Of a stretch of 64,000 nt of DNA, positions 1 through 8,324 are shown in pieces (positions within the stretch are counted from its first letter, which is position 1; every line of letters starts with the position of its first letter). The position numbers were made by a program, and so were the translations under genes. The stretch lies in the NCBI GenBank assembly GCA_963731125.1, contig CAVSVP010000024.1, positions 186,001 through 250,000 on the forward strand. Direction: 5' to 3'. The notes under the pieces were generated by a model that saw only the letters and a list, made by a program, of their open reading frames with translations, did no database searches and was not told the DNA's origin. The DNA is from CAVSVP01 sp963731125 (GTDB lineage Bacteria > Pseudomonadota > Gammaproteobacteria > Competibacterales > Competibacteraceae).

Positions 1-1
1 G

Positions 2-196
2 CTTCCTCATCCAGGAGAGAAGCGTTTGGTATCCATCGTAGAAAAACAATGTGCGCATGTGCCGGAGGGAATGCGCGAAGACATCGAGCGATTGCTAACG
101 GCTGCTGGCGGATTAGACCGCACGCTGCTCGACAACGCGAACCGCCTTATTGAGAGTTTAGCGGCGCTGCTACTTACTCAGGGACTGCTAAACTAA
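2..196 (+). CDS. 3' end of an unidentified gene (cut by window edge)
   Basis: An open frame runs from the first full codon to a TAA at 194-196 and gives a 64-residue C-terminal tail. The tail is mostly helical in character, with leucine-rich stretches near the end (ESLAALLLTQGLLN). I do not recognise the family, and no catalytic motif is visible in this fragment. The start and most of the gene lie outside the window, and the frame could in principle be fortuitous because it is short. Confidence 0.4.
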   Translation, partial: LPHPGEKRLVSIVEKQCAHVPEGMREDIERLLTAAGGLDRTLLDNANRLIESLAALLLTQGLLN

Positions 197-309
197 ACAA
201 CGCCGCTGGTATGGGGCAATTACAAGTACCTGGCACTCCTCTGGTTCGAGGCCGCCGAGGTGGACATTCGTGGAAAATTTTGCGGAGGAGGAATGACTTT
301 TTTACCTCG

Positions 310-1119
310 ATGAAAAACATTGTTTTATGCATTGCAGCGCTCACACTTTTTTTACCAGCGGCTTTGGCTAATGCCCAAGCCCTCATTGTTCCCATGGATC
401 CCTGGCCGCCCTGGAAATTTGTCAATGCGGAAACCTGGCAGGTTGAAAACGAAGGCGTCGATATTCAACTCATAGAAGCGCTCATCTCCTCATACAATAA
501 AAAGTTTGGCGAAAACATCACCATTGACTATAGAGGATATCCCTGGAAACGTTGTTTAGAAATGATGAGAAGCGGAAAAGCCGATTTAATCAGCGGCGTG
601 TTGAAGCGGCCCGAGCGTGAAGAATATATGATTTTTATTGAGCCGCCTTATAAGACAGAATCTATCAAAGCATTTTATATTCGCAAGGACAAAAAAATTT
701 CAATTCAAAAATATGAAGATCTGTATCGGCTAAAAATTGGCGTACAAGCAGGAGTGAAATATTTTGAGCGTTTTGACGCCGACCCCAATATTCAAAAAGA
801 AGAAGCCGGTAACGATCTTTCCAATTTTAGAAAATTAGCAATCGGTAGAATTGACGCGGTGATCAGCACCGAAACACAGGCCGATTATTTAATCACCACG
901 CAGGGGTTTAAAGAAAAATTCAAAAAAGCAAAATACAAGTACAGTGCTAGTCTTCCTGTCTACTTCGCAATTTCTAAAAAATCGGCTTATGCAAAACAAG
1001 CATTACAATTTTCAGAAATCGTAAAAAAACTGGTGGAAGAAAAAGTTTTTGAGACTATTGTAGAAAACTATTTCAACGCATTACACAAAGAAGCGCATAT
1101 TGTCACAGCCGAACACTAG
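310..1119 (+). CDS. periplasmic solute-binding protein, family 3
   Basis: The 269-residue product resembles the amino-acid/polar-solute binding proteins of ABC transporters (SBP_bac_3). It opens with a classical signal peptide (hydrophobic core CIAALTLFLPAALANA). The mature part has the family pattern of an early GVDIQLIEAL segment, a middle KADLISGVLKRPERE segment and a later RLKIGVQAGVKYFERF segment. The ATG at 310 is preferred because the signal peptide starts there; a longer frame opens upstream but adds a non-secretory leader. No permease or ATPase gene lies beside it, so it is an orphan in this window and may serve a distant transporter or a sensory role. The coding sequence is much richer in A/T and AAA codons than the following gene, which may reflect a separate origin. 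Confidence 0.7.
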   Translation: MKNIVLCIAALTLFLPAALANAQALIVPMDPWPPWKFVNAETWQVENEGVDIQLIEALISSYNKKFGENITIDYRGYPWKRCLEMMRSGKADLISGVLKRPEREEYMIFIEPPYKTESIKAFYIRKDKKISIQKYEDLYRLKIGVQAGVKYFERFDADPNIQKEEAGNDLSNFRKLAIGRIDAVISTETQADYLITTQGFKEKFKKAKYKYSASLPVYFAISKKSAYAKQALQFSEIVKKLVEEKVFETIVENYFNALHKEAHIVTAEH

Positions 1120-1216
1120 CACCATTGCTCGCGATGCCATTAATCCGATTTTAAGTGCTTGAGCCCATTTCCCTTAAATAGAACCATTCACCATGAGCCA
1201 TAAATACCCCAAGGAC

Positions 1217-1285
1217 TGTGCACGACTAAATCGCCCTGTTTTAACCTTTCCGTAGCTTGGATGGAGCGCAGCGGAATCCAAGATT
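1217..1285. repeat. dispersed intergenic repeat with short inverted arms
   Basis: CTTGGAT at 1256-1262 pairs with ATCCAAG at 1276-1282 around a GC-rich loop (GGAGCGCAGCGG). The flanking string GTGCACGA...TTTAACCTTTCC reappears in diverged form at 21121-21167, just after the second malic enzyme gene. This suggests a dispersed repeat rather than unique sequence. It lies in the 260-bp gap between the binding-protein gene and ppk2. Confidence 0.4.
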
Positions 1286-1383
1286 GGAATGCTAAGCGAG
1301 GCAATTTTTTCGGGTAGGATCTCAAGTCAGGTTGACTGAAAATAACGTTATCTACGCAAGATGAACCATTGAGAGAATACGCG

Positions 1384-2223
1384 ATGGCAAAAAAAAACAA
1401 CTCGAAAAACAAAGCAACCGGAGCAGATCAACTCGAAACAACATTAAAACTTGGCCGAAAAACCTATGAAAAAGAGCTTCTCAAGCTCCAGATCGAGTTG
1501 TGCAAGCTCCAGGAGTGGGTCAAGGCGAAGCAAAAGAGAATCATCGTTGTGTTCGAGGGCCGTGATGCCGCCGGTAAGGGTGGTATCATCAAGCGTATCA
1601 CAGAGCGAGTGAGCCCGCGCGTGTTCCGCGTCATAGCGCTACCCGCCCCCAGCGACCGTGAAAAAACCCAGCTTTACCTGCAACGCTATATTTCCCAGTT
1701 CCCGGCCGGGGGCGAGGTCGTCATTTTTGATCGCAGCTGGTACAACCGCGTCGGCGTCGAACGGGTAATGGGATTCTGTACGGACCGGGACTACGAGCGC
1801 TTTATCAGAGAAGTCCCGGAATTCGAGCATTTCGTTGTCGACGCCGGGGTTATGTTAATCAAATACTGGATCGAGGTCAGTAATGAGGAACAGGAAAAGC
1901 GTTTTCTCCAACGCATTGAGGATCCGACCAAACAATGGAAGCTGAGCCCCATGGATCTGGAGTCCCGCAGACGCTGGTATGATTATTCCCGGGCTCGGGA
2001 TGCGATGCTCGAGGCTAGCGACGTACCCCATTCGCCCTGGCACATCGTTCGATCCAATGATAAAAAACGAGCCCGCCTTAACTGTATCACGCACCTTCTG
2101 AGCCTGATCCCCTATGAGGAAATCCCCTACAAACCCGTCAAGCTGCCAAAGCGTGGTACCAAGGGTAAGTACGATGACGAGGCGGCGATGGTGGGAAGAA
2201 ACTATATACCGGAAAAATTTTGA
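1384..2223 (+). CDS. ppk2: polyphosphate kinase 2 (PPK2 family)
   Basis: The 279-residue protein has the PPK2 signature. A P-loop-like segment FEGRDAAGKGG sits near residue 60, followed by a lid/catalytic segment FDRSWYNR near 120 and the downstream KQWKLSPMD motif. PPK2 enzymes move phosphate between inorganic polyphosphate and nucleoside di- or monophosphates, usually making NTPs from polyP. The length fits the class I single-domain type. The ATG at 1384 is chosen because GAGAGA at 1371-1376 is well placed as a ribosome site; an in-frame TTG lies 15 bp upstream. It stands alone on the plus strand. The exact substrate (ADP, GDP or AMP) cannot be read from the sequence. Confidence 0.92.
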   Translation: MAKKNNSKNKATGADQLETTLKLGRKTYEKELLKLQIELCKLQEWVKAKQKRIIVVFEGRDAAGKGGIIKRITERVSPRVFRVIALPAPSDREKTQLYLQRYISQFPAGGEVVIFDRSWYNRVGVERVMGFCTDRDYERFIREVPEFEHFVVDAGVMLIKYWIEVSNEEQEKRFLQRIEDPTKQWKLSPMDLESRRRWYDYSRARDAMLEASDVPHSPWHIVRSNDKKRARLNCITHLLSLIPYEEIPYKPVKLPKRGTKGKYDDEAAMVGRNYIPEKF

Positions 2224-2297
2224 TGCCCACAGTTGTTTAACTTATTAAGCTATTGATATTAAAAATTTATTTAAAGTTAGAATCTGCTGTAGACTGG

Positions 2298-3251
2298 TTA
2301 AGTAAGCCCGCGTAGGATGTGGTTCGCAAGTTCACCGCATCCTACGCGGGCTCTAGCTAGCTTTGTAAAACCTTGCAGGCCTCCCGTGTGGATGGCTACC
2401 ACGGTGGTGCCAGGCAAGAGTGCGCCGCCGGCAGCCAAATCGTAAAGCCCATAGAGCATCTTCGCAGTATAGATGGGCTCTATGGGGATGCGATGGCGAG
2501 TGGTAAAACGTTTGCAAAAGCCTAAGAGCTGAGGTGTGTGTTTGGCATAGCCGCCAAAATGATAATTCAGATTCAATATCCAATTCTGGCGGTTCCAGCT
2601 CCCAAGCAACTCTTGCACAGTGGGAGTGAGGAAGTCGCCGCCTTTCAGCACGACAAAACCCAACACATGTTTATCTTGGGGTAGACTTCCGGCAATCCCG
2701 GCAAGGGTTCCGCCGGTGGCGCACGCCGTCGTGACTAGGTCAAAATTGCCCTGCGTTTGTTCCAACAATTCAGCCACCAATTCCCGACAGCCCTCCATGG
2801 CAAGGGTGTTGGTACCGCCTTCCGGTATCAGATAAAATCTTCCGAACTGACTCTGAAGCCGGTCAAGGATAGCCGGCGTATTTTTCTGCCTATAATGGGT
2901 TCGGTCCAGATAATAAAGCGTCATTCCACAAGCCGTCGCAAAACGCAGCGTCGGATTTAGCGGCAGGCGTTCTTCACCGCGGATTACGCCGATGGTTCGA
3001 AAGCCCAACCATTGACCGGCGGCGGCGGTAGCATAGATATGGTTGGAATAGGCGCCTCCAAAAGTGAGTAAAGTCGTATGCGTTTGTCGCCGCGCCGCCG
3101 CCAAGTTATATTTCAGCTTACGCCATTTGTTGCCGGAAACGTGAGCATGGATGAGATCATCGCGCTTGATCAGCAGGCGTATGCCACGATCGACCAGAGA
3201 AGGTTCGTGAACATCCTGTAGCGGGCTAGGCGTTTGCGGAAGAGAACTCAT
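2298..3251 (-). CDS. PLP-dependent D-cysteine desulfhydrase / ACC deaminase-like enzyme
   Basis: The 317-residue protein belongs to the fold-type II PLP family of D-cysteine desulfhydrase and 1-aminocyclopropane-1-carboxylate deaminase. It has IKRDDLIHAHVSGNKWRKL with the presumed Schiff-base lysine, FGGAYSNHIYATAAAG for cofactor phosphate contacts, and a glycine-rich TTACATGGTLAG segment. Its ATG overlaps the stop of the SDR gene upstream (ATGA, 3248-3251), so the two are probably translationally coupled. The last 15 or so residues are encoded by a palindromic repeat (2306-2351), which suggests the original C terminus was replaced or extended. The substrate is unknown. Co-transcription with the sugar-lipid genes could be functional or only positional. 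Confidence 0.8.
   Translation of the reverse strand: MSSLPQTPSPLQDVHEPSLVDRGIRLLIKRDDLIHAHVSGNKWRKLKYNLAAARRQTHTTLLTFGGAYSNHIYATAAAGQWLGFRTIGVIRGEERLPLNPTLRFATACGMTLYYLDRTHYRQKNTPAILDRLQSQFGRFYLIPEGGTNTLAMEGCRELVAELLEQTQGNFDLVTTACATGGTLAGIAGSLPQDKHVLGFVVLKGGDFLTPTVQELLGSWNRQNWILNLNYHFGGYAKHTPQLLGFCKRFTTRHRIPIEPIYTAKMLYGLYDLAAGGALLPGTTVVAIHTGGLQGFTKLARARVGCGELANHILRGLT
2306..2351. repeat. 46-bp palindromic repeat at gene end
   Basis: GCCCGCGTAGGATG at 2306-2319 is perfectly repeated in inverted form at 2338-2351, with an 18-nt middle part that is itself partly complementary. It resembles the GTAGGATG-type palindromes scattered in many proteobacterial genomes. It overlaps the last codons of the PLP gene and could also act as a transcript-end stem-loop for the minus-strand operon, although no T-run follows. 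Confidence 0.7.
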
Positions 3252-3985
3252 AACGTCATCCGCTTGAAAACCCTTTCCGGAATGGCCCGGATCAGGGCCA
3301 TGATTCCCCACCAGAACCTAGGCAAGTAAACAATATCTTTCTGTTTGGCAATGGCGCGATAAATTCCTCTGGCCACCTTATCCGGCTTAGCCCACAGCCG
3401 GCCTTTGGTGAAAGCGGCCGTCATCGGTGTGTCCACGAAACCGGGTTTCACGGTGAGCACTTGGACGCCGGACTTGGCAAGACGGTTTCTAAGGCCCTGC
3501 AAAAATGTCGTCACCGCAGCCTTAGCGCTCCCGTAGACATAATTGGATTGCCGTCCCCGGTCGCCCGCCACCGACGAGATAACGGCTAGGGTACCGTAGC
3601 CTTGTTCTGCAAAGATATTCGCTAAGGGAGTGAGTAGCGAAATAACGCTCAGCGCGTTTATTTCAAATTCACGGCGTGTGGTTGCAAAAGACGCCTCACA
3701 GGCTTTTTGATCAGGAAGCGTGCCGTGGGCAATCAGCACGGTATCAAGACCCCCCAGGCGCTCACAGACTTCACTTACCAGGCTGGCGTGGTGGTCATAG
3801 TCGGTAGCATCCAGAGGGCGGGTTTCCACCTGAATAGCTCCGCGGATTTTAAGGTCTGTAGCGATAGCCTGTAATTTGTTCGAATCGCGGGCCACCAGAA
3901 ACAGACGATCACCGTCGACAGCAAATAACCGGGCCGTGGCCTGAGCGATGGCAGATGTAGCTCCGAAAATCAATACCTTGCGCAT
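3248..3985 (-). CDS. SDR oxidoreductase, DprE2-like (polyprenyl-P-2-keto-pentose reductase)
   Basis: This 245-residue short-chain dehydrogenase has a nucleotide-binding GATSAIA loop at residues 8-14, a catalytic serine near 138 and the Y151-x-x-x-K155 pair. The early GATSAIA start and the LARxxxKL-like segment fit the DprE2 group, which reduces decaprenyl-phospho-2-keto-erythro-pentofuranose to the arabinose form using NAD(P)H. The annotation rests mainly on its position 157 bp downstream of a DprE1-like gene on the same strand. As an isolated sequence it would only be called an SDR. The stop overlaps the start of the PLP gene by 4 bp. Confidence 0.75.
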   Translation of the reverse strand: MRKVLIFGATSAIAQATARLFAVDGDRLFLVARDSNKLQAIATDLKIRGAIQVETRPLDATDYDHHASLVSEVCERLGGLDTVLIAHGTLPDQKACEASFATTRREFEINALSVISLLTPLANIFAEQGYGTLAVISSVAGDRGRQSNYVYGSAKAAVTTFLQGLRNRLAKSGVQVLTVKPGFVDTPMTAAFTKGRLWAKPDKVARGIYRAIAKQKDIVYLPRFWWGIMALIRAIPERVFKRMTL

Positions 3986-4142
3986 TATTTTTATACCAAA
4001 TCTCGTTAATGCCTGTGCCTAAGCCGGGGTATCAGCGCCGCTCAACCAGGCTATCCGGCCTGGATTCGCTAGATCGTGTGTTCCTGTGTGCTGCTGATGA
4101 CACCTCAACTTATGAACCCTTTAATATTTTTGGGAAACAGTA

Positions 4143-5459
4143 TTAGTCCTGGGTTACACGGCGCCAGAAGTTGGACATAAAGCGGGGATCTTTGAACGCT
4201 AATAAGTTCTTCCAATTAGGAAAGAATTGCCGAAAGCGAGCTGCGGACAAGCGGGCGTCTTTGGCAGGATAAATGGCGCCGCCCGCCGCGGCGACCAAGC
4301 CATCCAGTTGCTCCAAAAGGTTTAGCGTCTTGTTGCCCTGAAAAGGGAAATCCAGCGCTAGGGTGACTCCGGGACGAGGAAAAGATAACAAGCCTGGCGA
4401 GAATTTATCGCCGAAAATTTTCAGCACAGCAAGAAAAGAACCGCTGCCCGCACTGGCAATCCGCTGCAGGATATCTCGAATCACGAGTTGGCTGTCCACT
4501 GGAGGCACTACGCATTGGTACTGTAGAAACCCGCGCGGGCCATAGATGCGGTTCCAGTTACCTATGGCATCCAAAGGATAAAAGAAGGGTTCGTAGTGAA
4601 CAATGGAGCGGGTGACGGATTGGGACTGCTTATAGTAATAAAGCGTGTTGAAAAGCCGCAGGCTTAAGCCGTTGACCAGGGAAAGCGGCGGCACCAGTGG
4701 AACATGCAGGCGGCGTTGAGGCGACGGCGGCTGCACAGGGCAGAGTGCGGTGGCTTGATTGCCGCGCATAAACAAGCCTCGGCCGAGTTTAGGACCCTTG
4801 GCGGCACAGTCGATCCAGGCAACCGTATATTTATAATCGCGATCAGAACTCGCTGATAACTCGAAAAAGGCGGCTAAATTCGGAAAACGAATGGTCTCCA
4901 GATAGATGGCCGGATGCGCAATGCGTTGCAAGGCGATTTCGGCCCATACAATGATTCCCGTAAGCCCTAGTCCTCCCACAGTGGCGCAAAACCACTCGGC
5001 GTTTTCCGTCGGCGAGCAGACGAAGCGCTGGCCGTCGGAGCGTAACAATTCAAAACAGCGCACATGGCAACCGAAGGTACCCGCACAATGGTGATTCTTG
5101 CCGTGCACATCGTTGGCAATAGCGCCCCCCAAGGTAACGTACTTGGTGCCCGGTGTAACGGGTAAAAACCAACCTTGAGGTACGACCAAAGCCAGAATAT
5201 CCGCCAGAAGCACCCCCGCCTCACAGCGTAGGCGGCCGGTTTCCGGATTGAACATTATAAAACGATCTAACCCGCGCGTATCCAGCAGCACACCGTTGTT
5301 GGTCAGGCAGCTATCCCCGTAGCTACGCCCGTTACCAAACGGAAGATACGTTTCTTCGTCAGCGGAAGTCACTGGTAGAGAGGCTTGTCGCCAATGTAGA
5401 CGACGAGCCGTTTGCGGCAGGGATGGATAGCGCCCCCAGGATTCATAGGTAGCGCCCAT
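4143..5459 (-). CDS. FAD-dependent oxidoreductase, DprE1-like
   Basis: The 438-residue protein matches DprE1, the oxidase half of the 2'-epimerase that turns polyprenyl-phospho-ribose into polyprenyl-phospho-arabinose. The FAD domain carries GNGRSYGD (about 42-49) and TPGTKYVTLGGAIANDVHGKNHH-type residues (about 102-124) with the conserved HGKNHH. The C-terminal substrate domain has IYPAKDAR with Lys400, the counterpart of the catalytic Lys418 of the mycobacterial enzyme. Where the mycobacterial enzyme has Cys387 (the residue hit by benzothiazinones), this protein has Ala368. The ATG at 5459 starts 2 nt after the stop of the UbiA gene, so translation is probably coupled. A longer in-frame start at 5519 would overlap that gene and is disfavoured. 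No signal peptide is visible. Confidence 0.85.
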   Translation of the reverse strand: MGATYESWGRYPSLPQTARRLHWRQASLPVTSADEETYLPFGNGRSYGDSCLTNNGVLLDTRGLDRFIMFNPETGRLRCEAGVLLADILALVVPQGWFLPVTPGTKYVTLGGAIANDVHGKNHHCAGTFGCHVRCFELLRSDGQRFVCSPTENAEWFCATVGGLGLTGIIVWAEIALQRIAHPAIYLETIRFPNLAAFFELSASSDRDYKYTVAWIDCAAKGPKLGRGLFMRGNQATALCPVQPPSPQRRLHVPLVPPLSLVNGLSLRLFNTLYYYKQSQSVTRSIVHYEPFFYPLDAIGNWNRIYGPRGFLQYQCVVPPVDSQLVIRDILQRIASAGSGSFLAVLKIFGDKFSPGLLSFPRPGVTLALDFPFQGNKTLNLLEQLDGLVAAAGGAIYPAKDARLSAARFRQFFPNWKNLLAFKDPRFMSNFWRRVTQD

Positions 5460-5461
5460 CG

Positions 5462-6925
5462 CTAAGCGGCGAGAATTAGAATGGCCGCCATGGCAAGAAA
5501 GAGAAATCGGCTCGCCCAATCCTCGAGTGCGAAGACGATAGGATCATCATGCATCATTCCGCGATGGGTGAGCAACCAGACCCGGCTGATCCAGTACAGC
5601 AGTAAAGGACAGAGTAGCCAGATAACTTCCGGGTGACTATAGAGTGTCTTAACTTGATTGCTGTTGATATAAAGGGCGAGCACTAATACGGCAAGATAAC
5701 CGCTGGCTCCTCCCAGGGAAGTAAGAAGCTCCAAATCGTCCACCCGATAATCGCGTCCCTTAATAAATCTTTGGGTACCACTCACTACGCCTTTGAGTTC
5801 TGTATAGCGTTTGACCATGGCAAGACTCAGGAACAGAAACTGGGAGAAAGCCAGTAGCCAGAACGATGGCCAGATGGCAACGGCGGCTGAACCGGCGATA
5901 ATACGGACAGTGTACAGGCCGGCGAGCACTAGCACATCCAGGATGACGATCTGCTTAAAATAAAAGGAGTAACCCAGGGTCAAAATAAAATATAAGGCCA
6001 AAACACCTGCAAAAGCGGGAGGGAGAAACATCGCCAGGCCAAAGGCAAAGCCAAGCAACAAGGGAATGAGCAGCAAGCCATCGTCAACTGGAATTTCGCC
6101 GGCGGCAAAGGGACGCTGGCGTTTGCGGGAATGGTGTCGGTCGGCGGATAAGTCCAGCAGGTCATTTAACACATAAATGCTGGAGGCGCAGAGACCAAAA
6201 ACCAGAAAGGCCAATAGACTTTGCCCCAATAGATTGACTTCATGAAAGCGGTGTGCGGTTAGCAGAGGCACAAAAATCAGGAGATTTTTTAGCCACTGGT
6301 GCGGTCGGAGGGCGCGTATATAAGCGCTGAACCGTCGTGTGCCGTCTTCGAAAATCCGCTCAATCTGGGTTATTCCTCCTGCGGTCGTCTGAATACCGCG
6401 CCGTGGATTGACCAAAATGGCTTTTCGCGCGGAATGCCAGATGGGTAAATCAAAACGGTCGGTCCCCACATAATCGAAGCCGCGTTCTCCAAACTCGGCC
6501 ACTAAGCGTGTCCGTTTACGCTGGCCTTTAAGATTAGTGGTTGCGTTGCTGGCGAAGACTCCGCTAAAACACTGCAAATGATCAGTGATTTGCCGAGCTA
6601 TCCGCTCGTTGGTGGCCGTAGCGAGAATGATCTGCCGTCCCTGGGCGTGCTGAGTCTTTAGGTAAGTGAGCAGTTCGGCATGGTAAGGTAGCAGGATGAC
6701 ATCCAGTCTCGTGCGCTGGGCGATTTGGTGTTTTAAGTAGGCTTTGCCATGCCATAACCATAGGAGGACTGCGAAGGCGTAAAGTGGATTTTGCTTTAGC
6801 AAAGCCAGCAAACTTTCGATGAGTAAATCCGTTTTAACCAAAGTACCGTCAAGGTCGACGGTCAAGGGTGGTTCATTTGCTTTGGAAGTTGTTGCTGCTA
6901 TAACGGGTTTCGTGTTGACTACCAT
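5462..6925 (-). CDS. HAD phosphatase-UbiA prenyltransferase fusion (polyprenyl-P phosphoribosyltransferase-like)
   Basis: The 487-residue protein joins two enzymes. Residues 1-200 form a haloacid-dehalogenase phosphatase domain with VDLDGTL (D24, D26) and a later GTDRFD segment. Residues 205-487 form a UbiA-type membrane prenyltransferase with RPHQWLKN, the metal-binding NDLLDLSAD (254-262) and about nine hydrophobic segments. UbiA relatives beside DprE1/DprE2 transfer 5-phosphoribose from PRPP to polyprenyl phosphate, and the product must then lose its 5'-phosphate. The fused HAD domain is a natural candidate for that step, which in mycobacteria is assigned to a separate phosphatase. It is 13 bp downstream of the flippase-like gene and 2 nt upstream of the DprE1-like gene. 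Confidence 0.85.
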   Translation of the reverse strand: MVVNTKPVIAATTSKANEPPLTVDLDGTLVKTDLLIESLLALLKQNPLYAFAVLLWLWHGKAYLKHQIAQRTRLDVILLPYHAELLTYLKTQHAQGRQIILATATNERIARQITDHLQCFSGVFASNATTNLKGQRKRTRLVAEFGERGFDYVGTDRFDLPIWHSARKAILVNPRRGIQTTAGGITQIERIFEDGTRRFSAYIRALRPHQWLKNLLIFVPLLTAHRFHEVNLLGQSLLAFLVFGLCASSIYVLNDLLDLSADRHHSRKRQRPFAAGEIPVDDGLLLIPLLLGFAFGLAMFLPPAFAGVLALYFILTLGYSFYFKQIVILDVLVLAGLYTVRIIAGSAAVAIWPSFWLLAFSQFLFLSLAMVKRYTELKGVVSGTQRFIKGRDYRVDDLELLTSLGGASGYLAVLVLALYINSNQVKTLYSHPEVIWLLCPLLLYWISRVWLLTHRGMMHDDPIVFALEDWASRFLFLAMAAILILAA

Positions 6926-6938
6926 AACTTGTTGGAAA

Positions 6939-7916
6939 CTAATCTAATTCGGTATTGGAATTGGTAGATGGCATTCTAGCCAGGGTATAGCCATGGGCTT
7001 CCAATCCCACTATCGTAAGAAAGCCAATAGCGACCGCAAACCATAGGGTAGCAATGCGGCAGATTAACGTCGCTGCGACAGCCGTGGCAAGGTCTGCACC
7101 CATAGCAACTAACAAGAAACTCATCACTGTCTCGGTACTACCTATCCCGCCGGGAATAAAGGAGAGGGCACCGGCAAGAATGCTGATCGCATAAATGCTA
7201 ATCGCCTGCGACATAGGAATGTGGATATCCAGTGCCGCTAAAATAATAAAAAATCCCAAGCCCTCTGCGCCCCAGGCTACGATACCGATAGCCAAGCCCC
7301 AATAAAGCTGTCGCCATTCCAATAGTATCGCTGAGGAGCGCAGCAAACCGATCAAACGTTCTAGGATGGCGTTGATGCGGCTAGCATGGTGTCTCCCTCT
7401 TGCCTCTATAAAGTAGCTCAGACGCCGACTTTGGACGATGGGTATGATGAGCAGAAGCAGCAAGACACTGGTAATGACGATTAACCAGCCGTAACTTGGA
7501 AAATGAGTAGCAATGAGTGTGGCGAGTAAAGCCATTGCCAACAAATCCATAAATCGCTCCGCAAAAAGAGCAGCTAAACTGTCGTTGTAGCTTACCGCGT
7601 GGGGCTTTAAATAAAAGGAGCGAATCGCTTCACCCGCCTTACCCGGCGTTGTGGTCAGGGCAAACCCAGCGAAATAGTAGGCCAAGTGTAAACGGGAGGG
7701 GATCGTATGATCCAGGCGCCGTAAATAAATCTGCCAGCGTCCGAAACGAAGCAGATAATTGAGCAACGACAGGACGAGAAGAATTGTCCACCCCTTCCAG
7801 CCAAGCCTGGTGACGGCGTTCAGCGTGACCTGATAGTCGCTGATGAGTATAAAGATCCCATAAAGACTAAGAGCGGTAACGGCAGAGATGATGAGACTGT
7901 GTCGCCAGCGATTCAT
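6939..7916 (-). CDS. flippase-like integral membrane protein (LPG synthase TM/YbhN type)
   Basis: The 325-residue product has about eight membrane segments and the pattern of the lysylphosphatidylglycerol-synthase transmembrane domain/AglD/YbhN group: TTTPGKAGEAIRSFYLK near the middle, FAERFMDL, and IPGGIGSTETVMSFLL near the end. Members are thought to move or present lipid-linked sugars, though direct evidence is thin. The ATG at 7916 is favoured because it opens directly onto a hydrophobic segment; an upstream frame adds 31 polar residues. It is the first gene of a minus-strand series leading to the UbiA, DprE1, SDR and PLP genes, so a role in exporting polyprenyl-phospho-pentose is plausible but inferred. 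Confidence 0.75.
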   Translation of the reverse strand: MNRWRHSLIISAVTALSLYGIFILISDYQVTLNAVTRLGWKGWTILLVLSLLNYLLRFGRWQIYLRRLDHTIPSRLHLAYYFAGFALTTTPGKAGEAIRSFYLKPHAVSYNDSLAALFAERFMDLLAMALLATLIATHFPSYGWLIVITSVLLLLLIIPIVQSRRLSYFIEARGRHHASRINAILERLIGLLRSSAILLEWRQLYWGLAIGIVAWGAEGLGFFIILAALDIHIPMSQAISIYAISILAGALSFIPGGIGSTETVMSFLLVAMGADLATAVAATLICRIATLWFAVAIGFLTIVGLEAHGYTLARMPSTNSNTELD

Positions 7917-8324
7917 AGAAGAATTATCAGAGCAAAATTCTAAGGTTATTGATTGAAGTTTTTTAGTCTTAGCAGAATTATTCAGCCAGGTGACATGCAG
8001 TTTCAGCAAATATTAAAGGAAATTAAATAGTCCCTAAGCATACGACATCTTATTATCTGATGCACCACCCAACTAATAGCCATCAATAAATCTATTGGGA
8101 AAAACCCCAAGCAAGATTTTCAACACAACACGCCATCTATCTTTTATCCCACTGGCCGTTGGCCGTTGGCCATTGGCGTTGCGAAATGTACCGCTAACGG
8201 CAGATAAACGACAGTATCTAAAGATTTTCCGTGCAAATCATCTATGTTTATCAAGATTAGGGGCTTCAGGCGCAGGCGTGTCTGCACCGTGAATCGGAAT
8301 AAACGTGAAACATAGGTAAAGAGC
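7917..8324. other. divergent intergenic region (promoters for flippase operon and maeB)
   Basis: These 408 bp separate two divergently read genes and must hold both promoters. A short run of direct repeats (TTGGCCGTTGGCC and TTGGCCATTGGC) lies at about 8156-8178. I could not assign a confident -35/-10 pair and found no convincing gene here. Confidence 0.4.
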
